The notes under the pieces were generated by a model that saw only the letters and a list, made by a program, of their open reading frames with translations, was not told the DNA's origin and ran no database searches. From Fredinandcohnia onubensis (GTDB lineage: Bacteria; Bacillota; Bacilli; Bacillales; Bacillaceae_L), in NCBI RefSeq assembly GCF_002734285.1, contig NZ_NSEA01000002.1:186001-250000 (forward strand): DNA of 64,000 nucleotides, in the 5' to 3' direction. The translations under genes and the position numbers were made by a program. Of the stretch, positions 56,879 to 64,000 are shown piece after piece; the first letter of the stretch is position 1; every line of letters starts with the position of its first letter.

Positions 56879-57691
56879 CTAGATTTTTTTAACAATCTGT
56901 TTAACTAATGATAAAAAGTCAGTTTTTACCTTTTCTGTTGTTTCAATTACTTCATCATGGGTTAGGGGCTGATCTAAAATGCCTGCTGCCATGTTCGAAA
57001 TACAGGAAATTCCTAGTACCTTTAAATTTGCATGACGTGCAACAATCACCTCGGGAACTGTTGACATTCCAACCGCATCGCCTCCAAGTGTACGAAGCAT
57101 CTTAATTTCTGCAGGTGTTTCATAAGATGGTCCCGTCATCCCAACATAGACGCCTTCCTTGATTGAAATATTCAATTCATTCGCTACTTCTTTAGCAATT
57201 GTTCTGAGTTCCTTTGTATATGCTTCTGACATATCCGGAAATCTTGCTCCAAATCTTGAATCGTTTGGTCCAATTAATGGGTTTTGACCGAAATTCAAAT
57301 GATCTGAAATAATCATTAAATCACCTGGTTGAAACGATTCATTCACTCCACCCGCAGCATTCGTAACAACTAGAGTTGTGACACCTAGCTCTTTCATAAC
57401 GCGAACAGGGAATGTGACTTTATCTAGACTATAACCTTCGTAAAAGTGAAAACGTCCCTGCATGGCAACAACTGATTTTCCTTGTAATGTACCAAATACG
57501 AGTTGACCGGCATGACCCTCAACAGTAGACACCGGAAACTCTGGAATTTGGTCATATGGCACTTTGATTGGATTTTCAATTTCATCCGCCAAAACACCAA
57601 GTCCTGAACCTAGTATCAACCCAATTTCAGGGGTAGTAGGGCTTTTCTCTTTTAAAAATTGTACAGATTTATCAATAACATTCTTATCCAT
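56879..57691 (-). CDS. punA: Purine-nucleoside phosphorylase (guanosine/inosine type)
   Basis: A 270-residue trimeric-type PNP. Conserved [35 protein letters not shown] and [15 protein letters not shown] are present. It is two bases from deoB. B. subtilis names the equivalent gene pupG. Confidence 0.95.
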   Translation of the reverse strand: MDKNVIDKSVQFLKEKSPTTPEIGLILGSGLGVLADEIENPIKVPYDQIPEFPVSTVEGHAGQLVFGTLQGKSVVAMQGRFHFYEGYSLDKVTFPVRVMKELGVTTLVVTNAAGGVNESFQPGDLMIISDHLNFGQNPLIGPNDSRFGARFPDMSEAYTKELRTIAKEVANELNISIKEGVYVGMTGPSYETPAEIKMLRTLGGDAVGMSTVPEVIVARHANLKVLGISCISNMAAGILDQPLTHDEVIETTEKVKTDFLSLVKQIVKKI

Positions 57692-57693
57692 TC

Positions 57694-58887
57694 TTAGTTT
57701 CCTCCATTAATTTCTGCTAGAAAGCTTTTTCCGTGTTTAGGTGGTGTTACATTAAAATTATCAGCTACTGTTGCACCAACATCCGCAAACGTTGAACGTA
57801 TTGGTAATTCCTTTCCGACATCCATTTTTTTGTTGTACACCAATAATGGAACATATTCTCGTGTATGATCTGTTCCAGAATGAACCGGGTCGTTTCCATG
57901 GTCTGCTGTGATAATCAATAAATCGTCATCCGTAAGTTTTTCAAATACTTCAGGTAAACGAGCATCATACTCCTCCAAGGCTTTTCCATAGCCTATTGGA
58001 TCCCTGCGATGTCCAAACAATGCATCAAAATCAACCAAATTTAAGAAGCTTAAGCCTGTAAAATCCATTTCAAGTGTTTCGACTAATTTGTCCATTCCAT
58101 CCATATTTGACTTTGTTCTCAGTGACTGAGTAACGCCTTCACCATCATAAATATCTGATATTTTACCGATTGCAATCACATCAAGCCCAATATCACTTAA
58201 CTCATTCATTACAGTTCGTTCAAATGGCTTTAAGGCATAATCATGACGGTTTGATGTTCTCGTGAAATTACCAGGTTCCCCAACGAATGGACGAGCAATA
58301 ATACGTCCTACCATATATTTTTCATCCAGGGTTAATTCACGTGCAATTTCACAAATTTTATAAAGCTCATCTATAGGTACAATTTCCTCATGCGCGGCAA
58401 TTTGTAAAACCGAATCCGCGGAAGTATAGATAATTAATTTCCCCGTCTTCATATGTTCTTCACCAAGCTCATCAAGAATTTCGGTACCTGATGCTGGTTT
58501 ATTCCCTAAAATTCCACGTCCAGTACGTTTTTCAATTTCATCTAATAACTCTTTCGGAAACCCCTCAGGGAAAACCTTAAATGGTGTTTCGATATGTAGG
58601 CCCATGATTTCCCAATGTCCAGTCATTGTATCCTTACCATTTGATGCCTCTTGCATTTTCGTATAGTAAGCAAGTGGCCCGTCTTGTATAGGAATTCCCT
58701 TTATTTCTCTGATATTACTTAGGCCAAGCTTCGCCATGTTCGGCATATGTAAACCATCCATTTTTTCCGCAATATGTCCCAATGTATCTGATCCTTCATC
58801 ACCAAATTTTTTTGCATCCGGCGCTTCTCCAATTCCAACAGAGTCCATGACAATTAGAAAAATTCGCTTATATGTATAACCAGACAT
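57694..58887 (-). CDS. deoB: Phosphopentomutase
   Basis: A 397-residue alkaline-phosphatase-superfamily enzyme converting (deoxy)ribose-1-phosphate to the 5-phosphate. Metal ligands: [20 protein letters not shown] (phospho-Thr), [11 protein letters not shown] and [20 protein letters not shown] (MSGYTYKR) follows GGGAGG. Leads deoB-punA-pdp; B. subtilis calls it drm. Confidence 0.96.
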   Translation of the reverse strand: MSGYTYKRIFLIVMDSVGIGEAPDAKKFGDEGSDTLGHIAEKMDGLHMPNMAKLGLSNIREIKGIPIQDGPLAYYTKMQEASNGKDTMTGHWEIMGLHIETPFKVFPEGFPKELLDEIEKRTGRGILGNKPASGTEILDELGEEHMKTGKLIIYTSADSVLQIAAHEEIVPIDELYKICEIARELTLDEKYMVGRIIARPFVGEPGNFTRTSNRHDYALKPFERTVMNELSDIGLDVIAIGKISDIYDGEGVTQSLRTKSNMDGMDKLVETLEMDFTGLSFLNLVDFDALFGHRRDPIGYGKALEEYDARLPEVFEKLTDDDLLIITADHGNDPVHSGTDHTREYVPLLVYNKKMDVGKELPIRSTFADVGATVADNFNVTPPKHGKSFLAEINGGN

Positions 58888-58974
58888 GAAAATCCCTCCC
58901 AAATATATTCTATACTTATGCTGTATTTTTCCCTTCTAGCTTCAAGTTACTCATTATTTCATACATATACACTC

Positions 58975-58988
58975 GTCAGAAGTCTGAC
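58975..58988. promoter_or_regulatory. Operator-like palindrome at the deoB start site
   Basis: GTCAGA-AG-TCTGAC, 6-bp arms, placed just downstream of the deoB -10, where a repressor would block initiation. Confidence 0.5.
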
Positions 58989-58995
58989 ATCTCAA

Positions 58996-59024
58996 AGTAT
59001 ACGTGTGAGAGTATGTATTTTCAA
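58996..59024 (-). promoter_or_regulatory. SigA promoter of deoB-punA-pdp
   Basis: Minus strand TTGAAA (59019-59024), 17-base spacer, TATACT (58996-59001), about 110 bases before deoB. Confidence 0.7.
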
Positions 59025-59070
59025 GTAGATTATGAGTGTACTAGTCAAATTGATAACATTATTATTATAG

Positions 59071-59098
59071 CAAAAAAAGCTAGACGAATTGTCTAGCA
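59071..59098 (-). terminator. Terminator of xerD
   Basis: GCTAGACAATTCGTCTAGC on the minus strand followed by seven T. Confidence 0.85.
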
Positions 59099-59103
59099 AT
59101 CTA

Positions 59104-59994
59104 CTAAGCACGTGGATGATACGTTTTATAAACATCTTTAAGACGCGTTTTTGTAACATGTGTATATATTTGCGTGGTTGAAATATCTGCATGTCCGAGC
59201 ATCTCTTGCACAGCTCGTAGGTCTGCTCCATTTTCCAAAAGATGAGTCGCAAATGAGTGACGAAGGGTATGTGGTGTAAGTTCTTTTTCAATTTGAGCCT
59301 CTTTAGCAATTTTCTTTAAATTTTTCCAGAAGCCTTGTCTTGTCAAGCGATTACCATGATGGTTTACAAAAAAAGCGTCTGTTTTTTTTCGTTTCACTAA
59401 TTGAGCGCGACCGTTATCTAAATAAGCTTGTAATGCCTTTGTTGCAACACTTCCAAGTGGGACAATTCGCTCCTTATTCCCTTTTCCAAGACATCTAATG
59501 AAACCCATTGATAAGTGGATATCGGCCAAATTTAAGTTTATGAGTTCACTAACCCGAAGGCCTGTCGCATATAAGAGCTCAAGCATTGCCTTATCGCGGA
59601 TTCCAAGTGGGTTGTCCAATTTAGGTGCATCTAACAATGCCTCTACTTCAGAAATATTTAATACCTTGGGCAATTTGCGTTCTGCTTGCGGCGTTTCAAT
59701 CTGTTCAGTAGGATCATGGTCAGTTATTTTATCACGAAACAAAAACTTATGAAATGACCGTATCGACGCAATATGTCTAGCCAATGTTCTTGATGAATTC
59801 CCTTGTTCCTTTAAATGCTTCAAAAAATGAATAACGTGAAGACGGTTTACATCATTAAAGGCAGTAATATTTTCAACCTTGGTTACATACTGATAGTACT
59901 TTTTTAAATCTCGCTCATAGGATTTTACTGTATTTGTTGCAAGTCTTCTCTCGACAACTAAATAATGCAAATAATCCTTTAGTTGATCTTCCAC
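59104..59994 (-). CDS. xerD: Site-specific tyrosine recombinase XerD
   Basis: A 296-residue recombinase resolving chromosome dimers at dif with XerC. N-terminal core-binding domain; catalytic residues in ATGLRVSEL (Arg), [10 protein letters not shown] (His/Arg) and the Tyr in [11 protein letters not shown]. Position next to fur identifies it as XerD (RipX) rather than XerC or an integrase. Confidence 0.95.
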   Translation of the reverse strand: MEDQLKDYLHYLVVERRLATNTVKSYERDLKKYYQYVTKVENITAFNDVNRLHVIHFLKHLKEQGNSSRTLARHIASIRSFHKFLFRDKITDHDPTEQIETPQAERKLPKVLNISEVEALLDAPKLDNPLGIRDKAMLELLYATGLRVSELINLNLADIHLSMGFIRCLGKGNKERIVPLGSVATKALQAYLDNGRAQLVKRKKTDAFFVNHHGNRLTRQGFWKNLKKIAKEAQIEKELTPHTLRHSFATHLLENGADLRAVQEMLGHADISTTQIYTHVTKTRLKDVYKTYHPRA

Positions 59995-60000
59995 TGGTCT

Positions 60001-60228
60001 CTACTCCCCATTTCGGTAAAAAAACAGTAATCTGTCTAATAAGCCTTCCTCTTTTTCTTCAATCATTGAGGTTGCCTTCACTGAGGAACCTTCTGGCTTA
60101 TCATACTTGTGATAATTTTGATATTCCTCATTAATCCATATAATACCATAATAAAAAAGAATTGTGCATCCGGTAAACAATACAAAAACCTTTAATGTAT
60201 CATATACAACACGAAACCATTGTCTCAT
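60001..60228 (-). CDS. yqzK: YqzK family small membrane protein (DUF4227)
   Basis: A 75-residue protein with one membrane helix (about residues 12-30) and the family pattern YYGIIWINEEYQNYHKYDKPEG. It sits between fur and xerD as in B. subtilis. The function is unknown. Confidence 0.85.
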   Translation of the reverse strand: MRQWFRVVYDTLKVFVLFTGCTILFYYGIIWINEEYQNYHKYDKPEGSSVKATSMIEEKEEGLLDRLLFFYRNGE

Positions 60229-60357
60229 CTAGTAATCCTCCAATAAAACATTTGTTAATTCATTTGTCTATTAGAAGATATGCCAATTTTACCTGGTTTT
60301 ATACACGCTTATCCCATTTTTTCTAATTTCTTTTACATCCTAGTAAGTTATGAAAAT

Positions 60358-60390
60358 AAAAAAACCCCTCTCCTCTAAAGGAAAAGGGTA
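60358..60390 (-). terminator. Terminator of fur
   Basis: CCCTTTTCC-TTTAGA-GGAGAGGGG on the minus strand (one mismatch) followed by seven T. Confidence 0.8.
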
Positions 60391-60392
60391 CT

Positions 60393-60863
60393 TTATTCGA
60401 GATTATCAGTTTCATCTTTAGTTTGTTTATCATGACAACGATGACAAATTCCATGGAAAGTTAAACGATGGTCCTTAATGATAAAGTTCCAGTTCTTTTC
60501 AACAATTTCTTCCACGTTCTCAAGAAGATCCTCTTGAATTTCGTCAACAGCACCACATTCGATACATACGAGGTGATGATGGAAATGTGCTGCTCCTTCT
60601 TGGCGAAGGTCGTATCTAGATACACCATCTCCAAAATTTATTTTATCAACGATCTTTAATTCGGTAAGTAATTCAAGTGTCCGATATACAGTTGCTAAGC
60701 CGATTTCTGGCGACTTTTCTTTTACAAGGAGGTAAACGTCTTCGGCACTTAAATGATCTTCTTCATGTTCAAGCAGTACCCGAACGGTCGCCTCACGCTG
60801 TGGTGTAAGCTTATAGCTAGACGAATGCAACTGTTTCTTAATTCGATCAATCCGATTTTCCAT
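60393..60863 (-). CDS. fur: Ferric uptake regulator Fur
   Basis: A 156-residue metalloregulator. Winged-helix part with GLATVYRTLELL recognition helix; metal-site HFHHHLVCIECG and structural zinc Cys pairs (CIEC, CHRC). It represses iron uptake genes when iron is sufficient. B. subtilis Fur is about 149 residues. ATG follows GGGAGGGGC at a long distance. Confidence 0.94.
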   Translation of the reverse strand: MENRIDRIKKQLHSSSYKLTPQREATVRVLLEHEEDHLSAEDVYLLVKEKSPEIGLATVYRTLELLTELKIVDKINFGDGVSRYDLRQEGAAHFHHHLVCIECGAVDEIQEDLLENVEEIVEKNWNFIIKDHRLTFHGICHRCHDKQTKDETDNLE

Positions 60864-60896
60864 GTAAAACTGCCCCTCCCTCGCCGTTACTTCATT

Positions 60897-60925
60897 ATTA
60901 TACCAGAAGAAGGGTCACTGTCCAA
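60897..60925 (-). promoter_or_regulatory. SigA promoter of fur
   Basis: Minus strand TTGGAC (60920-60925), 17-base spacer, TATAAT (60897-60902), about 34 bases before the fur start. Confidence 0.8.
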
Positions 60926-60946
60926 ATAAAATAATTACAAATAACA

Positions 60947-60982
60947 AAGAATAATTATTATTATTTAATAATTATTATTATT
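60947..60982. repeat. AT-only tandem repeat upstream of fur
   Basis: AATAATTATTATTATT occurs twice in tandem, made only of A and T. It lies upstream of the fur -35 and touches the spoIIM stop. It could be a promoter UP-type element or a PerR/Fur target; neither consensus is matched exactly. Confidence 0.55.
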
Positions 60983-61625
60983 TATTAATCACATCTATTA
61001 CCTCTTTCATGAGTACTGGTGAAGCAAATGCCTCAACTGCAGATGCAATTAGAATGACAAAACTGACGGCGACCATCAAGATCGAATATCGTGTAAGTAA
61101 TTGTAAAATCGGTTCGTTCATTCGTTTCATAAATTGCTGGCGAATCATCTTTAATGAGAATGAGACGGCAATTGTTCCTACTATAATAAATGTTGGGATG
61201 ATTAATAAGTTTTGTGGTAGTACGGCAACAAATGATAAGAGAAATCCACTCCAATCCATTTGATTGACGAGAAAGCCAACTGTAAATCCAACGACTACCC
61301 CTTTTAAGAATAAGAGAATAAGGATAATTGGTAGCCCGATGATTGAGATTCCCAGTATCCAAATAAGTCCCACATATTTCAGATTATGAAGGAAGCTTTG
61401 TTTGAACATATCGCCTGAATTGGCATAGGTTCCTTCAGAAACTTCTCCAAAAAATCGGCTTAAGTAGAAAAAGAGATCTTCTTTTTGACTGAAATTTAGA
61501 CTATTTACAACGATTGCTCCAAAGATGACACCCATTAGGAATAGTACAGAAATAAATAAATATATGGATGAATGTTCCCGAAAATGGCTAGCTACAATTT
61601 TTTTATAGGGCTGTTGCTTTCTCAT
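60978..61625 (-). CDS. spoIIM: Stage II sporulation protein M
   Basis: A 215-residue membrane protein with about five helices. SpoIIM recruits SpoIID and SpoIIP for septal peptidoglycan degradation during engulfment. ATG (MRKQQPYKK) follows TAGGAGG. A SigE-type promoter precedes it, consistent with mother-cell expression. Confidence 0.94.
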   Translation of the reverse strand: MRKQQPYKKIVASHFREHSSIYLFISVLFLMGVIFGAIVVNSLNFSQKEDLFFYLSRFFGEVSEGTYANSGDMFKQSFLHNLKYVGLIWILGISIIGLPIILILLFLKGVVVGFTVGFLVNQMDWSGFLLSFVAVLPQNLLIIPTFIIVGTIAVSFSLKMIRQQFMKRMNEPILQLLTRYSILMVAVSFVILIASAVEAFASPVLMKEVIDVINK

Positions 61626-61655
61626 CTATCGTTCCTCCTATCAATCTTCTACTAG

Positions 61656-61685
61656 ATTCTATGAGGATAAATAGACTTCTATGAC
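61656..61685 (-). promoter_or_regulatory. SigE-type promoter of spoIIM
   Basis: Minus strand GTCATAG (61679-61685), 15-base spacer, CATAGAAT (61656-61663), one mismatch to the SigE -10 CATACAAT. Confidence 0.6.
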
Positions 61686-61727
61686 AACTTGCCAAAAGTA
61701 TTTCTAGTAAATCAAAAATTTATATTA

Positions 61728-61754
61728 AAAAAAAGAGACTCCTTTTTAGGAGTC
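61728..61754 (-). terminator. Terminator of the endonuclease Q homologue
   Basis: GACTCC-TAAAAA-GGAGTC on the minus strand followed by eight T. Confidence 0.85.
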
Positions 61755-62912
61755 AACTTTTCCATATTTTCCGCCTCCGCCTGATTTCAAACGAAGTTTT
61801 CCTTCTCTAGCTTGAATGATTATATCGACAATAGGACCTTTGACGACACGTCTAAGTTCTTCTTCGGGAACCTCGTGAAGGATCGCCATCTCTGTTTTAA
61901 AATAATCTCTAAGTTTTTGTAAGGTTTTCGGTCCTAACCCAGGAATAAATTCGAGTGGAACCTGGTGTACATATGGAGGTCGATTTGAATTTGATTCATC
62001 AGTGTTTTTTAACTCCTGAAGCCTATCAAACACTCCTTTGACAAATCCTTTATGACCACAGTTAGGACAAACCTCAGCTGTTACATCCTCGATTATGGTT
62101 AAACATTTATCACATGTTGTTTTATGATATTTCCCTAATAAAGGATCTAACCCATAATTCGCCACAACTTCCCTTCCATCTTGTTGAAGGAGTGCAAGCC
62201 TGAGTTCTTCAAAAGTAGGCTCCTTCATTTTCATAATCTGATATTCTCTAGCAATCTTCGGTAACGAATGAGCATCTGAATTAGAAACAAAAGTGAATTG
62301 ATGCAATTCTTTTATTTGGTCAGCCATTTCAGTATTCGAGCTCAATCCAAGTTCGATTCCATCAATTAAATTCTCATCAAAAACTTCAGTTAACGATTGT
62401 TTCACTCCTCGACCATACATACTTTTATAGGGGGTGAATACATGTGCAGGAATAAAAATTCCAGTTAACTCCTTAACCTTAGATTGCAGTTCTCTAGCAC
62501 CTACATATATTCTTTGTGAGCTTAAGGTTATATTTTTCATTCGTTGGGATAGCCACATCGAAAATTCTTTCATTTTTTCAATCGTTGGCATAAAAGCGAG
62601 AACATGGATAGGTCCTTTACAGTTCTCATCATAGATTTCAAGCTCACTTCCCAAAATGAGGGTAACATTCTTAAATCGCAGTCCGCCTTCCTCATAGGGA
62701 TATACTTCTCCATTATCAATTAAAGTTTCAAGCTCCCCAATGACCTCTGGAACATGGCAGTCAATTACACCTATCATGTCCATTCCTTTGATTTCGGTGG
62801 ATTCATGAAGGATATTTCCAATTGTAAGTGATTTAGCACCTGTGATTTTTACAGGTCTTCCCGAATTCGTTCTCCCAATATGGATATGGAGATCTACATA
62901 ATAATTGTTCAT
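61746..62912 (-). CDS. Endonuclease Q family protein (PHP, zinc finger, helix-hairpin-helix)
   Basis: A 388-residue protein: N-terminal PHP nuclease domain (DLHIHIGRT, VIDCHVPEV, GSELEIY, NSDAHS), a four-Cys zinc finger at about residues 267-288 (CDKC...CPNCG), and a C-terminal helix-hairpin-helix region (FIPGLGPKTLQKLRDYF). This matches EndoQ, which cuts DNA 5' of deaminated bases and is known from archaea and some Bacillus. B. subtilis YqxK is the positional equivalent. Activity here is inferred. Confidence 0.88.
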   Translation of the reverse strand: MNNYYVDLHIHIGRTNSGRPVKITGAKSLTIGNILHESTEIKGMDMIGVIDCHVPEVIGELETLIDNGEVYPYEEGGLRFKNVTLILGSELEIYDENCKGPIHVLAFMPTIEKMKEFSMWLSQRMKNITLSSQRIYVGARELQSKVKELTGIFIPAHVFTPYKSMYGRGVKQSLTEVFDENLIDGIELGLSSNTEMADQIKELHQFTFVSNSDAHSLPKIAREYQIMKMKEPTFEELRLALLQQDGREVVANYGLDPLLGKYHKTTCDKCLTIIEDVTAEVCPNCGHKGFVKGVFDRLQELKNTDESNSNRPPYVHQVPLEFIPGLGPKTLQKLRDYFKTEMAILHEVPEEELRRVVKGPIVDIIIQAREGKLRLKSGGGGKYGKVDS

Positions 62913-62918
62913 CTTAGC

Positions 62919-63470
62919 TTATTCCCCTATTGCTTGCTGTAATTGGAGGTACTGTACTGCATAAGCTGTTTTAGCGTCGTAGATTTTCTTCTCTTTTAAA
63001 AGCTCAAGTGCTTCGTCCAATGATACCTCAAGGACATCGACAAATTCATCTTCATCCAAGCTTGCTGGATTTTCAATCTTCTTTAAGTCTTTCGCGATAA
63101 AAAGATGAACCAGTTCATCAGCAAAACCTGGTGAAGTATAAAAAGAAATCAGAGGTGTCAGTGTTTCACAATCATAACCTGTTTCTTCTTCTAATTCTCT
63201 TTTTGCAGTAACTTCAGGTGCTTCGCCTTTTTCAAGTTTTCCAGCAGGAATCTCAACAATTACCTTATCAAGTGCTTTTCGATACTGCTGTACCATCACA
63301 ATCTTGTTTTCATCCGTTAATGCAAGAATTGCAACAGCACCTGGATGCTTGATAAGCTCTCTTCTACTCGTATGTCCATTAGGCAATTCTACCTCTTCTA
63401 TATGTAAATCAATAACCTTTCCTTCAAAAAGCACTTCCCTCTTTATTGTCTTTTCTAGTAAGTGATCCAT
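62919..63470 (-). CDS. nudF: ADP-ribose pyrophosphatase (Nudix)
   Basis: A 183-residue Nudix hydrolase splitting ADP-ribose into AMP and ribose-5-phosphate. The Nudix box runs from GKLEKGE to RELEEETGYD near residue 85, preceded by VQQYRKAL and followed by TSPGFADE of the ADPRase subfamily. It lies seven bases upstream of the EndoQ homologue. Confidence 0.95.
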   Translation of the reverse strand: MDHLLEKTIKREVLFEGKVIDLHIEEVELPNGHTSRRELIKHPGAVAILALTDENKIVMVQQYRKALDKVIVEIPAGKLEKGEAPEVTAKRELEEETGYDCETLTPLISFYTSPGFADELVHLFIAKDLKKIENPASLDEDEFVDVLEVSLDEALELLKEKKIYDAKTAYAVQYLQLQQAIGE

Positions 63471-63506
63471 TTCGCCAGCTCCTTGTTCTACTAAATCATA
63501 CTACTT

Positions 63507-63514
63507 CATACATT
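63507..63514 (+). promoter_or_regulatory. SigE-like -10 element of mciZ
   Basis: CATACATT matches the SigE -10 CATACAHT, about 45 bases before mciZ. No good -35 is seen at the expected spacing. Confidence 0.4.
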
Positions 63515-63559
63515 TTAGCATAGTTCTTTTCTAATTTTAAAAGTTCATAGGGGGTTGCT

Positions 63560-63703
63560 ATGAAAATTGTGATTGGTGAAAATCGGGTAGCTCTAGTAGG
63601 AAAGGTTTGGGAAATTCGTGCAAAACTTAAGGAATATAGCCGTTCCTACCGAACAGTTCAGGAATGGATTGATCAAGGAAAAGGAAAGCAAGAGAAAAAA
63701 TGA
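63560..63703 (+). CDS. mciZ: MciZ, mother cell inhibitor of FtsZ
   Basis: A 47-residue peptide. The core LVGKVWEIRAKLKEYSRSY, then RTVQEWI, matches B. subtilis MciZ (LVGKAWEIRAKLKEYGRTF...), which caps FtsZ filaments and blocks Z-ring formation in the mother cell during sporulation. The B. subtilis peptide has 40 residues; this one ends with an extra lysine-rich tail (DQGKGKQEKK). ATG follows AGGGGG. Location between nudF and the aldo/keto reductase gene agrees with B. subtilis. Confidence 0.88.
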   Translation: MKIVIGENRVALVGKVWEIRAKLKEYSRSYRTVQEWIDQGKGKQEKK

Positions 63704-63802
63704 TCTTACTATACTACCCCTTCAAATCATTTGTAGTTCTGAAATGAAAAGGATAAGATATGACTAGATGCTAGAAGGAAACTAAATGTTGGAGGGGACA
63801 GT

Positions 63803-64000
63803 ATGGAAAAAAGAAGAATTGGCGCTTCCGATTTATATGTGAGTAAAATCGGTCTAGGCTGTATGTCTGTTGGAACTGAGGAAAAAAAAGCACTTCATAT
63901 TATTGATTCCGCATTAGAGATGGGAATCAATTACTTAGATACTGCCGATCTATACGATCAAGGGCTAAATGAGGAATTTGTAGGAAAAGCCATAAAACAG
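63803..64000 (+). CDS. yqkF: Aldo/keto reductase (YqkF-like), 3' end cut by window
   Basis: The first 66 codons of an NADP-dependent aldo/keto reductase. The family start MEKRRIGASDLYVSKIGLG and the catalytic-Asp segment INYLDTADLY are visible; the Tyr, Lys and His residues lie partly outside. ATG follows GGAGGGG. Named yqkF by its place next to nudF and mciZ. Confidence 0.88.
   Translation, partial: MEKRRIGASDLYVSKIGLGCMSVGTEEKKALHIIDSALEMGINYLDTADLYDQGLNEEFVGKAIKQ

Noticed and set aside
60947-60982. Calling the AT repeat a Fur or PerR box
   Set aside because: Neither consensus is matched closely, and an A/T-only repeat will show partial matches by chance.

Overview
The window is a low-GC chromosomal segment of an endospore-forming Bacillaceae bacterium. 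Gene order follows the Bacillus subtilis block that runs from yphA/ypfD through sleB, gudB, recS, fer, sigX, res, rib, spoVA and spoIIA to fur, spoIIM and nudF. Departures such as cotJABC inside the ypb cluster, a B12-controlled ECF operon beside sigX, and an asparaginase beside ypdA suggest a genus outside the B. subtilis group; I cannot name the species. Nearly all genes are on the minus strand. I saw no rRNA, tRNA, insertion sequence, prophage or CRISPR array.

Layout: 1-8.8 kb holds spore-envelope and membrane genes (YIEGIA protein, yphA, ypzI), the S1-like gene ypfD, cmk-plsC, the flagellar brake ypfA and the germination pair sleB-ypeB, then prsW. 8.8-13.1 kb holds an asparaginase, ypdA (bacillithiol redox), an intact glutamate dehydrogenase gene and mecB. 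13.2-19.7 kb is the ypbB-recS-ypbD-ypbE-ypbG series, interrupted by cotJABC and a membrane gene; only a 29-codon 3' remnant of ypbF is left. 19.9-25.3 kb holds ferredoxin, a PHP phosphatase, an M23/LysM peptidase, sigX-rsiX with an autoregulatory promoter, and a cobalamin riboswitch ahead of a DUF4430 lipoprotein and an ECF S component.

25.4-35 kb carries the respiratory regulator and cytochrome c maturation genes resABC and resDE, rluB, and dacB-spmA-spmB. 35-44.3 kb carries a superoxide dismutase, a DUF2935 protein, scpAB, a YjcZ-type micropeptide behind a good SigK promoter, and the riboflavin operon ribD-E-BA-H (plus ribT) under an FMN riboswitch. 44.4-63.5 kb carries ppiB, ypuA, lysA, the spoVA operon (SigG promoter), dacF-spoIIAA-spoIIAB-sigF (SigF- and SigH-like promoters), the nucleoside genes deoB-punA-pdp, xerD, yqzK, fur, spoIIM (SigE promoter), an endonuclease Q homologue and nudF. 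The plus strand resumes with mciZ and the start of an aldo/keto reductase.

The genes cover three linked jobs: sporulation from forespore sigma-F activation to dipicolinate uptake, cortex modification and germination; redox and respiratory control; and cofactor supply (riboflavin made internally, cobalamin or a precursor imported). The less ordinary items are the B12-controlled lipoprotein/S-component pair, a structured intergenic element with a 42-bp perfect palindrome upstream of ypfD, the ypbF remnant, and several small genes (mciZ, yjcZ-like, a 28-codon membrane ORF).
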